Source: Gammaproteobacteria bacterium
GTDB lineage: Bacteria; Pseudomonadota; Gammaproteobacteria; Pseudomonadales; Azotimanducaceae
NCBI GenBank assembly: GCA_021773555.1
Contig: JAJFKA010000131.1
Location: 1 to 64,000, forward strand
Length of the DNA stretch: 64,000 nucleotides
Direction of reading: 5' to 3'
Shown here piece after piece: positions 18,164 through 25,789 of the stretch. Each line of letters opens with the position of its first letter. Within the stretch, counting starts at the first letter, position 1. The notes below the pieces were generated by a model. The model did not search any database. It was not told where the DNA came from and saw only the letters and a program-made list of their open reading frames with translations. The position numbers and the translations under genes were made by a program.

Positions 18164-19570
18164 ATGATTGGTGTGGGTATAGATTTCGGAACTTCGAACT
18201 CGGCTGCTGCCTGGTACGATGGTCAGCGAGTGCATCTTGTTCAGCTTGAACAGGACGATACCATCATGCCTACTGCTACCCACCTGAATCGTGAGCTGGT
18301 AACACGCACGGGTCGTGAGGCGGTGCTGCAGTACATCACCGAGAATCAGGACCGGATAGTTGAACTCACTCCAGAGGTTATTGCGCGAAGTGCCATGGTG
18401 GTTGCCGATGCGCTCGCCGATGATCCACAAAGTGAGGCCGAGATCGCAACTTCCAGCGTCTATGGCCAGCCCTGGGTGGACAGGGGTATGCCGGGCCGCC
18501 TGTTTCGCGGCGTGAAACGTCTGTTAGGTAATCCCGCGATAAAACGCCTGCTTGTTTTTGACCATCCGTTTCGCGTTGTTGCGCTGATCACTCCGGTGTT
18601 GCTGCGCATCCGTCATTCAATTGAGGAGAACCTGAAGGATAGAATCGACGACGTTCATTTTGGCCATCCTGTATTGTTTGAAGGCAATTCACGGGAGCGA
18701 AATGAACTGGCGTTTTCCCGATTAACAGAGGCCTGCCATTATGCCGGAATCGATAAGGTCACTTTCTACCCGGAACCCGTTGCTGCGACGCTAAGTTTTC
18801 TGCATGAAGAAGCCTCAAAAGACAGCGGTCGGGTATTGACCCTGGATTTTGGTGGAGGCACGCTGGATTTAAGTGTCGTCGCGTACTCTGGCGTCGAATT
18901 CAAGGTGTTATCAACAGCTGGCTTGTCATTGGGCGGAGATCATATCGATCAGCTAATCTTTCGCGAACTGTTGTTCCCGCTGCTCGGAAAAGGCGAAATC
19001 TGGTCGAGAGTCAGTGATGGACGACTGATCGAAAATGTATTTCCGTTCGAAGAGTTCGAAGACAAGCTGTTGAACTGGGCGGTAACCTACATTTTGAATC
19101 AGAATCAATATCGTGCCAAGGTCGCTGACTGCATCAGAAAGGGCGGACCCGCGGCCGTAAAATTTGAACGCTTGGATGATCTCATCACCCATAATTACAG
19201 TTATCTGGTTTTTCAGGCGATCAAGGAAGCGAAAGCGCGCTTGTCCAATGATGAGGAGACCATGCTGGATATTCCTGAGCTGGATGTATCGGTGCTGTTC
19301 ACCCGTGACCACTTTGAACTCATGATGAGCGGTATGCTTCGCCAGATTGATGAAATCCTTGATAAGGTACTGCTTGATGCCGACTGTGAGTCCAGCGACA
19401 TCGATAAGGTGATCCGCACGGGGGGATCCAGCCAGATTGCTGCCGTGAAGCGTATCCTCGAAGATAAATTTCCTGGTCGGGTCACGGAGCATGATCCATT
19501 TACGAGCGTGGCGGCCGGACTCGCTATTGCCAGTTATTACCAATATGAGTTTCGTGAAGTCCGCAACTGA
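18164..19570 (+). CDS. Hsp70-family protein without substrate-binding domain (YegD-like)
   Basis: 468 residues. The actin-like ATPase motifs are clear: phosphate 1 DFGTSNS (7-13), phosphate 2 LDFGGGTLDLSV near residue 227, and the adenosine motif RTGGSSQIAAVKRIL near 420. Length and the absence of a beta-sandwich domain match YegD-type Hsp70 proteins, whose function is poorly known. The start ATG at 18164 lies in AT-rich sequence (TTAATAATTATATAAAT upstream) with no visible Shine-Dalgarno, so translation may be leaderless or weak. The gene is followed 25 bp later by an AhpD-like gene. Confidence 0.9.
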   Translation: MIGVGIDFGTSNSAAAWYDGQRVHLVQLEQDDTIMPTATHLNRELVTRTGREAVLQYITENQDRIVELTPEVIARSAMVVADALADDPQSEAEIATSSVYGQPWVDRGMPGRLFRGVKRLLGNPAIKRLLVFDHPFRVVALITPVLLRIRHSIEENLKDRIDDVHFGHPVLFEGNSRERNELAFSRLTEACHYAGIDKVTFYPEPVAATLSFLHEEASKDSGRVLTLDFGGGTLDLSVVAYSGVEFKVLSTAGLSLGGDHIDQLIFRELLFPLLGKGEIWSRVSDGRLIENVFPFEEFEDKLLNWAVTYILNQNQYRAKVADCIRKGGPAAVKFERLDDLITHNYSYLVFQAIKEAKARLSNDEETMLDIPELDVSVLFTRDHFELMMSGMLRQIDEILDKVLLDADCESSDIDKVIRTGGSSQIAAVKRILEDKFPGRVTEHDPFTSVAAGLAIASYYQYEFREVRN

Positions 19571-19595
19571 TATCAATGGAAAGGAAGGGAACAGG

Positions 19596-20177
19596 ATGGA
19601 AGAATTAGAGCGGCGAATCAGTCGGTTCGACTTGCCAGTGCTTGACGAGTTGCCAGGTGACATCAGAGAGAGAATCGAGTCTGTTCATTCGAAATCTGGC
19701 TTCATCCCGAATGTATTCCTGCTGCTGGCACGGCGACCGGCAGAGTTTCGCGCTTTTTTTGCCTACCACGACGCACTCATGGAGGGTAACTCCGGACTGT
19801 CAAAGGCCGAACGCGAGATGATCGTTGTCGCGACATCGGCAATGAACGACTGTCAGTATTGTGTGATTGCCCATGGCGCGGTCCTGCGTATTCGTGCGCG
19901 CAATCCATTAATTGCGGATCAGGTGGCGACCAATTATCACAAAGCAGACTTGACCGATCGTGAACAGGCGATGTTAAAACTGGCGCTGCGGATAGCATCC
20001 AGCGCGGCAGAGTTGAGTGATGCTGAGTTGCAGGAAGCACGGCAGGCCGGCTTTGATGAGGAGCAGCTCTGGGACATTGGGGCGATTGTTGCTTTTTTCG
20101 CGATGAGTAACCGCATTGCTAATTATTCAAGCTTGAGACCTAATGATCAGTTTTATGAGATGGGTAGATCGAGTTGA
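19596..20177 (+). CDS. Carboxymuconolactone decarboxylase / AhpD-like peroxidase-related protein
   Basis: 193 residues from the ATG at 19596, which follows AAGGAAGGGA; in-frame starts further upstream overlap the Hsp70 gene. The redox motif CQYCVIAHG has Cys86, Cys89 and His93, the same arrangement as the catalytic site of AhpD alkylhydroperoxidases. KSGFIPNVFLLLARRP at the N-terminus is typical of the peroxidase-related subgroup. It probably acts in peroxide or thiol redox chemistry in the cytoplasm. It is likely co-transcribed with the Hsp70-like gene. Confidence 0.87.
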   Translation: MEELERRISRFDLPVLDELPGDIRERIESVHSKSGFIPNVFLLLARRPAEFRAFFAYHDALMEGNSGLSKAEREMIVVATSAMNDCQYCVIAHGAVLRIRARNPLIADQVATNYHKADLTDREQAMLKLALRIASSAAELSDAELQEARQAGFDEEQLWDIGAIVAFFAMSNRIANYSSLRPNDQFYEMGRSS

Positions 20178-20225
20178 GCGTCGAACACTTTAAACCATTG
20201 GCGCGTGCCGAGCGTCTAATTGGCA

Positions 20226-20888
20226 ATGCAGGCAAGGTACCGTGGCTCGCGCGATAAAAGCGTTTCGCGGGGAATGGATTTGCCTAAACAGGCTTCTGTT
20301 CAGAGTCGAAGTAAACCTCCATCGAGAAAAAGCAGTTTTGTGGCAGAGTTGACACAGCCCGTGGACTACGACGAAAAACACCTCGTCGATCTGGCCCGAA
20401 AAAATGACTACAGTGCTTACGAGCAACTGTACAGGATTCATGTGGGCCGGGTTTTTGCTCAGTGTGTTCGCTTGTGTCGCGATCGCGATCTGGCTGAGGA
20501 TCTCGCTCAGGAAGCCTTTGTACAGGCCTGGTTGAAGCTTTCGAGCTTTCGTGGGGACAGTGCATTTGGCAGTTGGTTGTATCGAATTGCCACCAATATC
20601 ACGTTAAGCCATCTGCGCCGTCAAACTCCGTTCAAAAACAGCCTGGAACTCGAGGATGTGCCTGAGCTTGAATATCGAGAAACCACTGATGAACAAATCG
20701 GGCTCGAGCAGGCCATCTCGGAATTGCCTGACGGAGCCAGGGCGGTATTCGTGTTATACAGCCTTGAGGGTTACACCCATGACGAGATAGCCGGGATGCT
20801 GGGCATCGCGCAGGGCAGTAGTAAAGCGCAACTGCATCGGGCGCGACAACTGTTACAGCAGAAACTGTCCGTTGAACCGGGGGCATAA
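20226..20888 (+). CDS. ECF-type RNA polymerase sigma factor
   Basis: About 220 residues from the ATG at 20226; a TTG at 20220 and an ATG at 20274 are other possible starts, and the N-terminal 45 residues are low complexity, so the start is uncertain. Region 2 is YEQLYRIHVGRVFAQC through LAEDLAQEAFVQAWLKL and GSWLYRIATN. Region 4 is LPDGARAVFVLYSLEGYTHDEIAGMLGIAQGS with the helix-turn-helix. There is no accessory domain. It lies 50 bp ahead of a one-TM anti-sigma-like gene and a DUF4097 gene, an arrangement seen for envelope or stress sigma factors. Confidence 0.92.
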   Translation: MQARYRGSRDKSVSRGMDLPKQASVQSRSKPPSRKSSFVAELTQPVDYDEKHLVDLARKNDYSAYEQLYRIHVGRVFAQCVRLCRDRDLAEDLAQEAFVQAWLKLSSFRGDSAFGSWLYRIATNITLSHLRRQTPFKNSLELEDVPELEYRETTDEQIGLEQAISELPDGARAVFVLYSLEGYTHDEIAGMLGIAQGSSKAQLHRARQLLQQKLSVEPGA

Positions 20889-20938
20889 ACCAATTTCAGC
20901 CAGGGTGCGTCTAATCAGACAAATGAGGAATCTATGCA

Positions 20939-21487
20939 ATGAGCACTGAGATCCATCGGGAAAACAACGGCGAATCCGATGCCTTGTCGATGACACTGGC
21001 CCGTGAGATTCGAGCACTTGATGCTGAAATTCAGCCCTCGAGAGACCTGTGGCGAGGGATCGAGCGTCGCATGCTGGATCATCCGCAGAAGGCGCCTGGT
21101 GGCTTTAGTCTTAACTGGCTTTCCTACGGTGTCGCAGCAAGTCTTATAGTTGGCACGACGGCGTTGATGGTGAGCCTGTGGCAGCCAATCACGCAGGAGA
21201 CCCAGGTACTGACGGCAGACCGGTCGTTCAATCAGATGGAAGCCGAATATGTGCAGCTTCGTAATCCGCTGGTTAAGAAGTTTACCGAGTTGAACAGCGA
21301 CCTTGATGAACAGACACTTGATGAGCTGTATCGGAATCTTGATATCCTCGAATCAGCCCGGCGGGATATAGAGGCGCAGGTGCGGGAAGCTCCGTCGAAT
21401 CGTCGCCTAATCGAAACATTGATGCGAATACACGAACAGGAACTGGAACTTCTTAAACAGGACTTCACCAGGAACCGCATGATGTGA
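20939..21487 (+). CDS. Probable anti-sigma factor, single membrane segment
   Basis: 182 residues. The N-terminal 55 residues are cytoplasmic-type and acidic (SALSMTLAREIRALDAEIQPSRDLWRGIERRM), one membrane helix follows (about 62-82), and the rest is a charged helical periplasmic region ending in MM. This topology and the position directly after the sigma gene suggest the cognate anti-sigma factor. No HxxxCxxC zinc motif is visible, so it is not a classical ZAS protein. Function is inferred mainly from context. Confidence 0.7.
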   Translation: MSTEIHRENNGESDALSMTLAREIRALDAEIQPSRDLWRGIERRMLDHPQKAPGGFSLNWLSYGVAASLIVGTTALMVSLWQPITQETQVLTADRSFNQMEAEYVQLRNPLVKKFTELNSDLDEQTLDELYRNLDILESARRDIEAQVREAPSNRRLIETLMRIHEQELELLKQDFTRNRMM

Positions 21488-21554
21488 GGGCCTGGTGCAG
21501 GCACCGCAGGCGGTATCGATAAGACGCGTGAAAAGAGATGATTGAGGCAACAAC

Positions 21555-22493
21555 ATGAACAGAAATAGATTACTACTCTGCATTGTCTGTATGACAATGG
21601 CAGTCCCGGGTCTGGCGGCGCGGCAGGAAGTGAATCAGATCGAACCTGCATCGATGGATGGTTTGGTTCGTATTCAGATTGTTCGCGGTGAACTCGAAGT
21701 GATTGGCTGGGAGAAACCTTCTGTGCAGGTTACCGGCATGCTCGATGAACGCATGGAGGAATTTATCTTCAACGCGGACGGAGGCGCCACCAGAATAGAA
21801 GTAAAGTTACCCAGGGTGCATCGTGGCGGAAGCGAGGGATCGGATCTGCGTGTGTATATTCCATCGAGGAGTCGATTGAATATTTCCGGGGTCGCCACTG
21901 ATGTTTCTGCCAGGGGTGTTGATGGCAGCATTGAGGTTGGCGTGGTAAGTGGGGACATCGAGCTAAAAGGAGGTACGGATCGAGTTATCCTGCAGACAGT
22001 CAATGGCGACATTGATATTCGCGACTCGTCAGGTCGGATCCGCGTCAAGACAGTAAGTGGGGATATTGAATCCTATAACACCGAGGGTGATAGCAGGTAC
22101 GGCAGTGTCAGCGGGGATTTGCTGGTGGAAAACGGGGGCAGTGATCTGGACCTCGAATCGGTTTCCGGGAATGTCGAGGTTGAACGGACCAGATTTTCAC
22201 GCATCAATGGTCATTCAGTTTCAGGTGATATAAGAATCAACGGCGGTCTCATGCAGGGCGGTTCTCTTGAGTTTGATAATGTCAGCGGGTCGATCCGTGT
22301 AGAACTCGGAGGCGAAATAGACGCACGATTTGATCTGGAATCCGGGTCTGGGAGCATCCGTAACCGGCTGACTGATGATAAACCAGAGTCTTCAAAATAT
22401 ATTCGTGACAAGACCCTGCGATTTTCAGTGGGAGACGGGTCCGGTGTTGTGATACTCAATACGCGCTCTGGTGATATCTCGATTTCAAAATAA
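21555..22493 (+). CDS. Exported DUF4097-family beta-strand repeat protein
   Basis: 312 residues with a signal peptide (MNRNRLLLCIVCMTMAVPGLAARQ). The mature part is made of short repeated strands with S(V/T)SGDI-type turns about every 20 residues (VVSGDIEL, VNGDIDIR, TVSGDIES, SVSGDLLV, SVSGNVEV, SVSGDIRI, NVSGSIRV), forming a beta-helix-like solenoid. This is DUF4097/YvlB-type sequence, often linked to envelope-stress operons. It is the third gene of the sigma/anti-sigma set and is likely its output or sensor. Its molecular role is unknown. Confidence 0.85.
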   Translation: MNRNRLLLCIVCMTMAVPGLAARQEVNQIEPASMDGLVRIQIVRGELEVIGWEKPSVQVTGMLDERMEEFIFNADGGATRIEVKLPRVHRGGSEGSDLRVYIPSRSRLNISGVATDVSARGVDGSIEVGVVSGDIELKGGTDRVILQTVNGDIDIRDSSGRIRVKTVSGDIESYNTEGDSRYGSVSGDLLVENGGSDLDLESVSGNVEVERTRFSRINGHSVSGDIRINGGLMQGGSLEFDNVSGSIRVELGGEIDARFDLESGSGSIRNRLTDDKPESSKYIRDKTLRFSVGDGSGVVILNTRSGDISISK

Positions 22494-22567
22494 AATTAGC
22501 AGCGAAGAATAGCCTTCACTTCCCCGAGTCTGTATAAAACAGTCTGACTTTCTGCCTCGTTCCTTGT

Positions 22568-23497
22568 ATGTGCCTATTTCTGCAACCGTGTCTGGTAAGG
22601 ATTATTTCTCTAACACTGTTGTATGTCACTTTGATGTCGTCTGCATCTGCCTATGAAACGGACCAGTACAGCAATCGTACACTGAACGTTGCAGATTCAT
22701 TACCGCTACTGAACGCGCGGGTGAACAAGGCAATTGCCGATATCGCAGCAGGGTGGAAAAAACCAGCGGATGATAAATCATTTGCTCGCGCAATTTATTA
22801 CGAACTGGGCGGTTGGTACTGGGCGGATAAAATTGAGCGCTGGGCCGCCGCATCGCCGGAAATCGAAAAATATCCACAAACCCGATATCACAGTATTTAC
22901 CGCGGCATGCCAGTGTGGGCGACGCGCGTCACCTACCTGTTTGGTGTTGGCAGAACCTTCCGTGTCAACGGCGTTATGGTAGGTTCCGATAAGTTCGGTC
23001 ACTTTTTCTCCCAGGGCTTCAAATACTACAAACGCGGCCTAAAAGGCTGGGACCAACCGAGATTGTTAGCGCGGGGCGCATTTGCAGAACGGTGGATTTT
23101 TGGTCAGTGGACCACCGGCAATTATGCCAATGCAGATCTGGTGGCCAATTACGAAGGCATGCGATTCTATATGAATCTTTTTGCGGATGATGAGGTGACA
23201 GGTAAATCATCGATCCTTAAATGGCGCGACGGAAAACCCGTGCAGATGAGGCAGTTTAGCTGGGCAGATCATATTAATGACTACTGGGATGAAGCTTTGA
23301 ATCCCTCGTACCTGATCGATTCGCTTAATGAACAACTACGACCGAGAATCTCTGCCCTTTGCTATCTGTATGACCTGCACCCGGCACGATATGTTTCTGA
23401 CAACGATGCGATTCTGTGGCGAACTTATGAGCACATTGGTCTAAAAGATATGCGCGCAAATCAGTTTCAACACATTTGCTCCAAAGGAATCGATTAA
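22568..23497 (+). CDS. Exported protein of unknown function
   Basis: 309 residues. A hydrophobic N-terminus (LVRIISLTLLYVTLMSSASA) reads as a signal peptide with a cleavage site after ASA. The mature protein is rich in Tyr, Trp and Phe and contains VGSDKFGHFFSQGFKYY (about 138-154) and NADLVANYEGMRFYMNLF. The D-K-x-x-H-F type motif recalls membrane-associated enzymes, but no family could be assigned. It is in the same direction as DUF4097 with a 74-bp gap that may hold its own promoter. Confidence 0.7.
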   Translation: MCLFLQPCLVRIISLTLLYVTLMSSASAYETDQYSNRTLNVADSLPLLNARVNKAIADIAAGWKKPADDKSFARAIYYELGGWYWADKIERWAAASPEIEKYPQTRYHSIYRGMPVWATRVTYLFGVGRTFRVNGVMVGSDKFGHFFSQGFKYYKRGLKGWDQPRLLARGAFAERWIFGQWTTGNYANADLVANYEGMRFYMNLFADDEVTGKSSILKWRDGKPVQMRQFSWADHINDYWDEALNPSYLIDSLNEQLRPRISALCYLYDLHPARYVSDNDAILWRTYEHIGLKDMRANQFQHICSKGID

Positions 23498-23522
23498 TTC
23501 TATGCAGCCTGCAACCGCCAAC

Positions 23523-23546
23523 TGATCTACGCAGGTGCGTAGATCA
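23523..23546. terminator. Perfect hairpin between convergent genes
   Basis: TGATCTACGC-AGGT-GCGTAGATCA is a perfect 10-bp stem with a 4-nt loop, 25 bp after the unknown exported gene and 24 bp before the stop of the regulator gene. There is no T-run on either side, so a simple intrinsic terminator is not certain. A bidirectional transcript-end structure is the plainest reading. Confidence 0.4.
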
Positions 23547-23569
23547 AGGTCTGGTAGCAATCGACATGA

Positions 23570-24205
23570 TCATGCCAGCGCTTTGATGCGATAACTGCAC
23601 CGGCCGGCCCCGAGCATAATGTGATCTTCCCTGTTCACCTGTGCTATGTCCGCCAGTAAGAGCCGAAACACCTCAAGTTCTGACTGACAGAATCCCTGGC
23701 AGGATTCAGCGGCGACGCAAATAGGACAATGATGTTCGAGCAGGATGAAATCCTTGCCATCTTTGACGACTTCAGCCATGTAACCTTCCTCAGTTCGCAA
23801 GCGCGCGAGTTGGGTAACTTTTGCAGACAGGGATTTGCTCTTACTTAAAGCGGCCTGGTAGTGACGGGTAGTCTCCTCGGTTCGATTCTGAATAATTTTG
23901 TCCAGTGCGGACTCACCCAGTACGTCTCTGACTGAGGCAATCAGATCAACCGTAACCTGTGCATGACTATCGGGAAATCGCTTGTGACCCAGCCCGGTCA
24001 GCTTCCACGGTTTCAAGGGTCTTCCCCTTGGCTGAGCAACTTCCGGCAAGGCGGTAATCAGACCGGCTTCCTCCAACTGGGCGATATGCTGACGGATTCC
24101 CATGGTGGTGACATTCAATGCCGTGGCAAGTGACTTAACACTTTGCGGACCTGATTGTTTAATCTGGTAGAGGATTTTGTCCTGGCTGGTGTTTTCCTGC
24201 GGCAT
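23570..24205 (-). CDS. SufR/ArsR-like winged-helix regulator with C-terminal cysteines
   Basis: 211 residues from the ATG at 24205; an in-frame TTG at 24229 is the longer option. The N-terminal winged helix is SVKSLATALNVTTMGIRQHIAQLEEAGLI plus the wing RGRPLKPWKLT. The C-terminal half carries Cys160, Cys163, Cys169, Cys173 and Cys203 (HHCPICVAAESCQGFCQ and GRCSYRI), as in SufR-type Fe-S-sensing repressors. It probably represses transcription according to Fe-S status. A perfect 8-bp inverted repeat 30 bp upstream (24235-24258) is a likely autoregulatory operator. No suf genes are nearby. Confidence 0.82.
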   Translation of the reverse strand: MPQENTSQDKILYQIKQSGPQSVKSLATALNVTTMGIRQHIAQLEEAGLITALPEVAQPRGRPLKPWKLTGLGHKRFPDSHAQVTVDLIASVRDVLGESALDKIIQNRTEETTRHYQAALSKSKSLSAKVTQLARLRTEEGYMAEVVKDGKDFILLEHHCPICVAAESCQGFCQSELEVFRLLLADIAQVNREDHIMLGAGRCSYRIKALA

Positions 24206-24234
24206 GGCTTCGCATCTTGCCGAACACAACCCAT

Positions 24235-24258
24235 TAAGTAAACATTGAACTTTACTTA
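24235..24258. promoter_or_regulatory. Candidate operator of the SufR-like regulator
   Basis: TAAGTAAA-N8-TTTACTTA is a perfect inverted repeat with an 8-bp spacer, 30 bp upstream of the regulator start codon, a spacing suited to a dimeric winged-helix repressor. It overlaps by 5 bp the first stem of the structured repeat at 24254. Confidence 0.45.
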
Positions 24259-24466
24259 GTTCCTGCCCGAAGGGCAGGAACTAAGTGCCGTACAGGTAGG
24301 TACGGCCATTTTTCGCAGAAAAATGCGAGCCGCAACGCGGCGACAAGGAGTGTGGCAGGAGCCACGCTCCGCAAGAAACAAAGAAGTTCCTGCCCGAAGG
24401 GCAGGAACTAAGTGCCGTACAGGAAGGTACGGCCATTTTGCGCAGAAAAATGCGAGCCGCAACGTC
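24254..24466. repeat. Two tandem copies of a multi-hairpin intergenic repeat
   Basis: Copy 1 begins at 24254 and copy 2 at about 24385, with a 127-bp offset. Each contains three successive hairpins: a 15-bp (copy 1) or 11-bp (copy 2) stem around GTTCCTGCCC-GAA-GGGCAGGAAC, a 7-bp stem GCCGTAC/GTACGGC, and a stem around CATTTTT/AAAAATG. The 52 bp between the copies contains further stems, such as GCCGC-AAC-GCGGC. The similarity runs through the GAGCCGCAACG end. No coding function is apparent, although short frames cross it. Confidence 0.65.
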
Positions 24467-24477
24467 GCTACCCCAGC

Positions 24478-25716
24478 CTAGCTGACCTTGGACTCGGGCC
24501 TGCCGACTGTGCCAGCTACCATGTCCCGGTTTTGTGTTTCCTTGCTGGATTTGATCGTGGGTGCACCCCGGGCCTTGAAGTTAAATGGATCGGTGTCAAT
24601 CTCTTCGAGTGTGATTTCCTTGTTCAGGACTGCCTGTTTCCAGGCCTGATGTTCAGGTTCACGTGCATGGAACTCCGGCATCAGCTCGTCTGCGAACAAC
24701 TGCAGGCTCGCACAAATGTCTTCATGAGTATTTTTTCCAGCCTGGTTGAGCAGGATCACCTGATCGACATTACCCGCTTCAAGTTCCAGCAACTTTTCAC
24801 GGATGGTAGCGGGGGAGCCGATAAGTTCACTCCCTGATCGCTTTTGCCCTGCCGGTGTCTGCTTCCATTCCTGGTATCTGTCCCAGAAATTCACAGTGCC
24901 AGGTTCGAATGGTCCTTCCTTACTGTAGAGTTGCAGCGCGAACTGAAAGAACGTCCAGCCGTCGGCTTTTTGCCAGGCTTCTTCATCAGTTTCACAGCAC
25001 ATAAAACCTGAAACCACGGCAATGTTGGGATTCGCCTGATAGTCAGTCAGCTTTTCCTGATCATTGACGAAGGTATTGTAGTAAGCATTGACCCAGGCGC
25101 GTGAGGCTTCGATGTCGACGAATTTGAACGACAGGGCACCCATGCCGCGATGAGCTGCATACCGGATGGTGTCCAGTTGCGAGCAGGCCACCCACAAAGG
25201 TGGATGAGGCTTCTGCATCGGCTTTGGCACAACCGCGCGCAGTGGGAAATTAAAAAACTCGCCCTGGTATTGCCAGGCATGGTTGTAGAACATGGGCAGC
25301 ACGCACTTCACGCCGTCCTCCCAGACGTCGCGTTTGTCCCGAAAGCGGAGATTGAATGGATGTAGTTCAGTAACCGAAGAACCTTCCCCAAGCCCGAGTT
25401 CAACGCGTCCATCGGAAATAAGATCCAGAGTGGATACTTTCTCTGCAACCCGTGCGGGATGATTCGTTGTCAGCTGAATGATGCCATGCCCCAGGCGAAT
25501 ATTTTTGGTTCGCTGGCTGGCGGCGGCAAGAAATACTTCGGGTGCAGAGGAATGTGAATATTCTTCGAGAAAGTGATGCTCGACTTCCCAGGCGTAGTCG
25601 TAGCCAATTGAATCTGCCAGTTGAATCTGATCCAGCGACTGTTTGAGCAGTTTATGCTCACTGTCTTCATTCCAGGGTCGTGGTAACTGATGTTCGTAGA
25701 ATATTCCAAATTTCAT
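24478..25716 (-). CDS. LLM-class flavin-dependent oxidoreductase (luciferase-like)
   Basis: 412 residues from the ATG at 25716, supported by AGGGGG; the longer frame starts 12 codons earlier. The N-terminus MKFGIFYEHQLPRPW, then VEHHFLEEYSHSSAPEVFLAAAS and LGHGIIQL, are typical of the alkanal-monooxygenase-like branch. The C-terminal tail of about 40 residues (from about 370) is charged and not conserved. It likely uses FMN and O2 on an unidentified substrate. It precedes no close partner, as the CaiB gene upstream ends 73 bp away on the same strand and may be co-transcribed. Confidence 0.87.
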   Translation of the reverse strand: MKFGIFYEHQLPRPWNEDSEHKLLKQSLDQIQLADSIGYDYAWEVEHHFLEEYSHSSAPEVFLAAASQRTKNIRLGHGIIQLTTNHPARVAEKVSTLDLISDGRVELGLGEGSSVTELHPFNLRFRDKRDVWEDGVKCVLPMFYNHAWQYQGEFFNFPLRAVVPKPMQKPHPPLWVACSQLDTIRYAAHRGMGALSFKFVDIEASRAWVNAYYNTFVNDQEKLTDYQANPNIAVVSGFMCCETDEEAWQKADGWTFFQFALQLYSKEGPFEPGTVNFWDRYQEWKQTPAGQKRSGSELIGSPATIREKLLELEAGNVDQVILLNQAGKNTHEDICASLQLFADELMPEFHAREPEHQAWKQAVLNKEITLEEIDTDPFNFKARGAPTIKSSKETQNRDMVAGTVGRPESKVS

Positions 25717-25789
25717 GTGCTTGTGCCCCCTCTTGTCTATTCCAGCCAGCATACCGCGAATAATATCTTGTTAGCCAGTAGCCGTCAGA

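Noticed and set aside
24256-24462. A 68-codon reverse frame across the tandem repeats
   Set aside because: It is made of the repeat unit read twice. The hairpin symmetry explains the sequence better than a protein.
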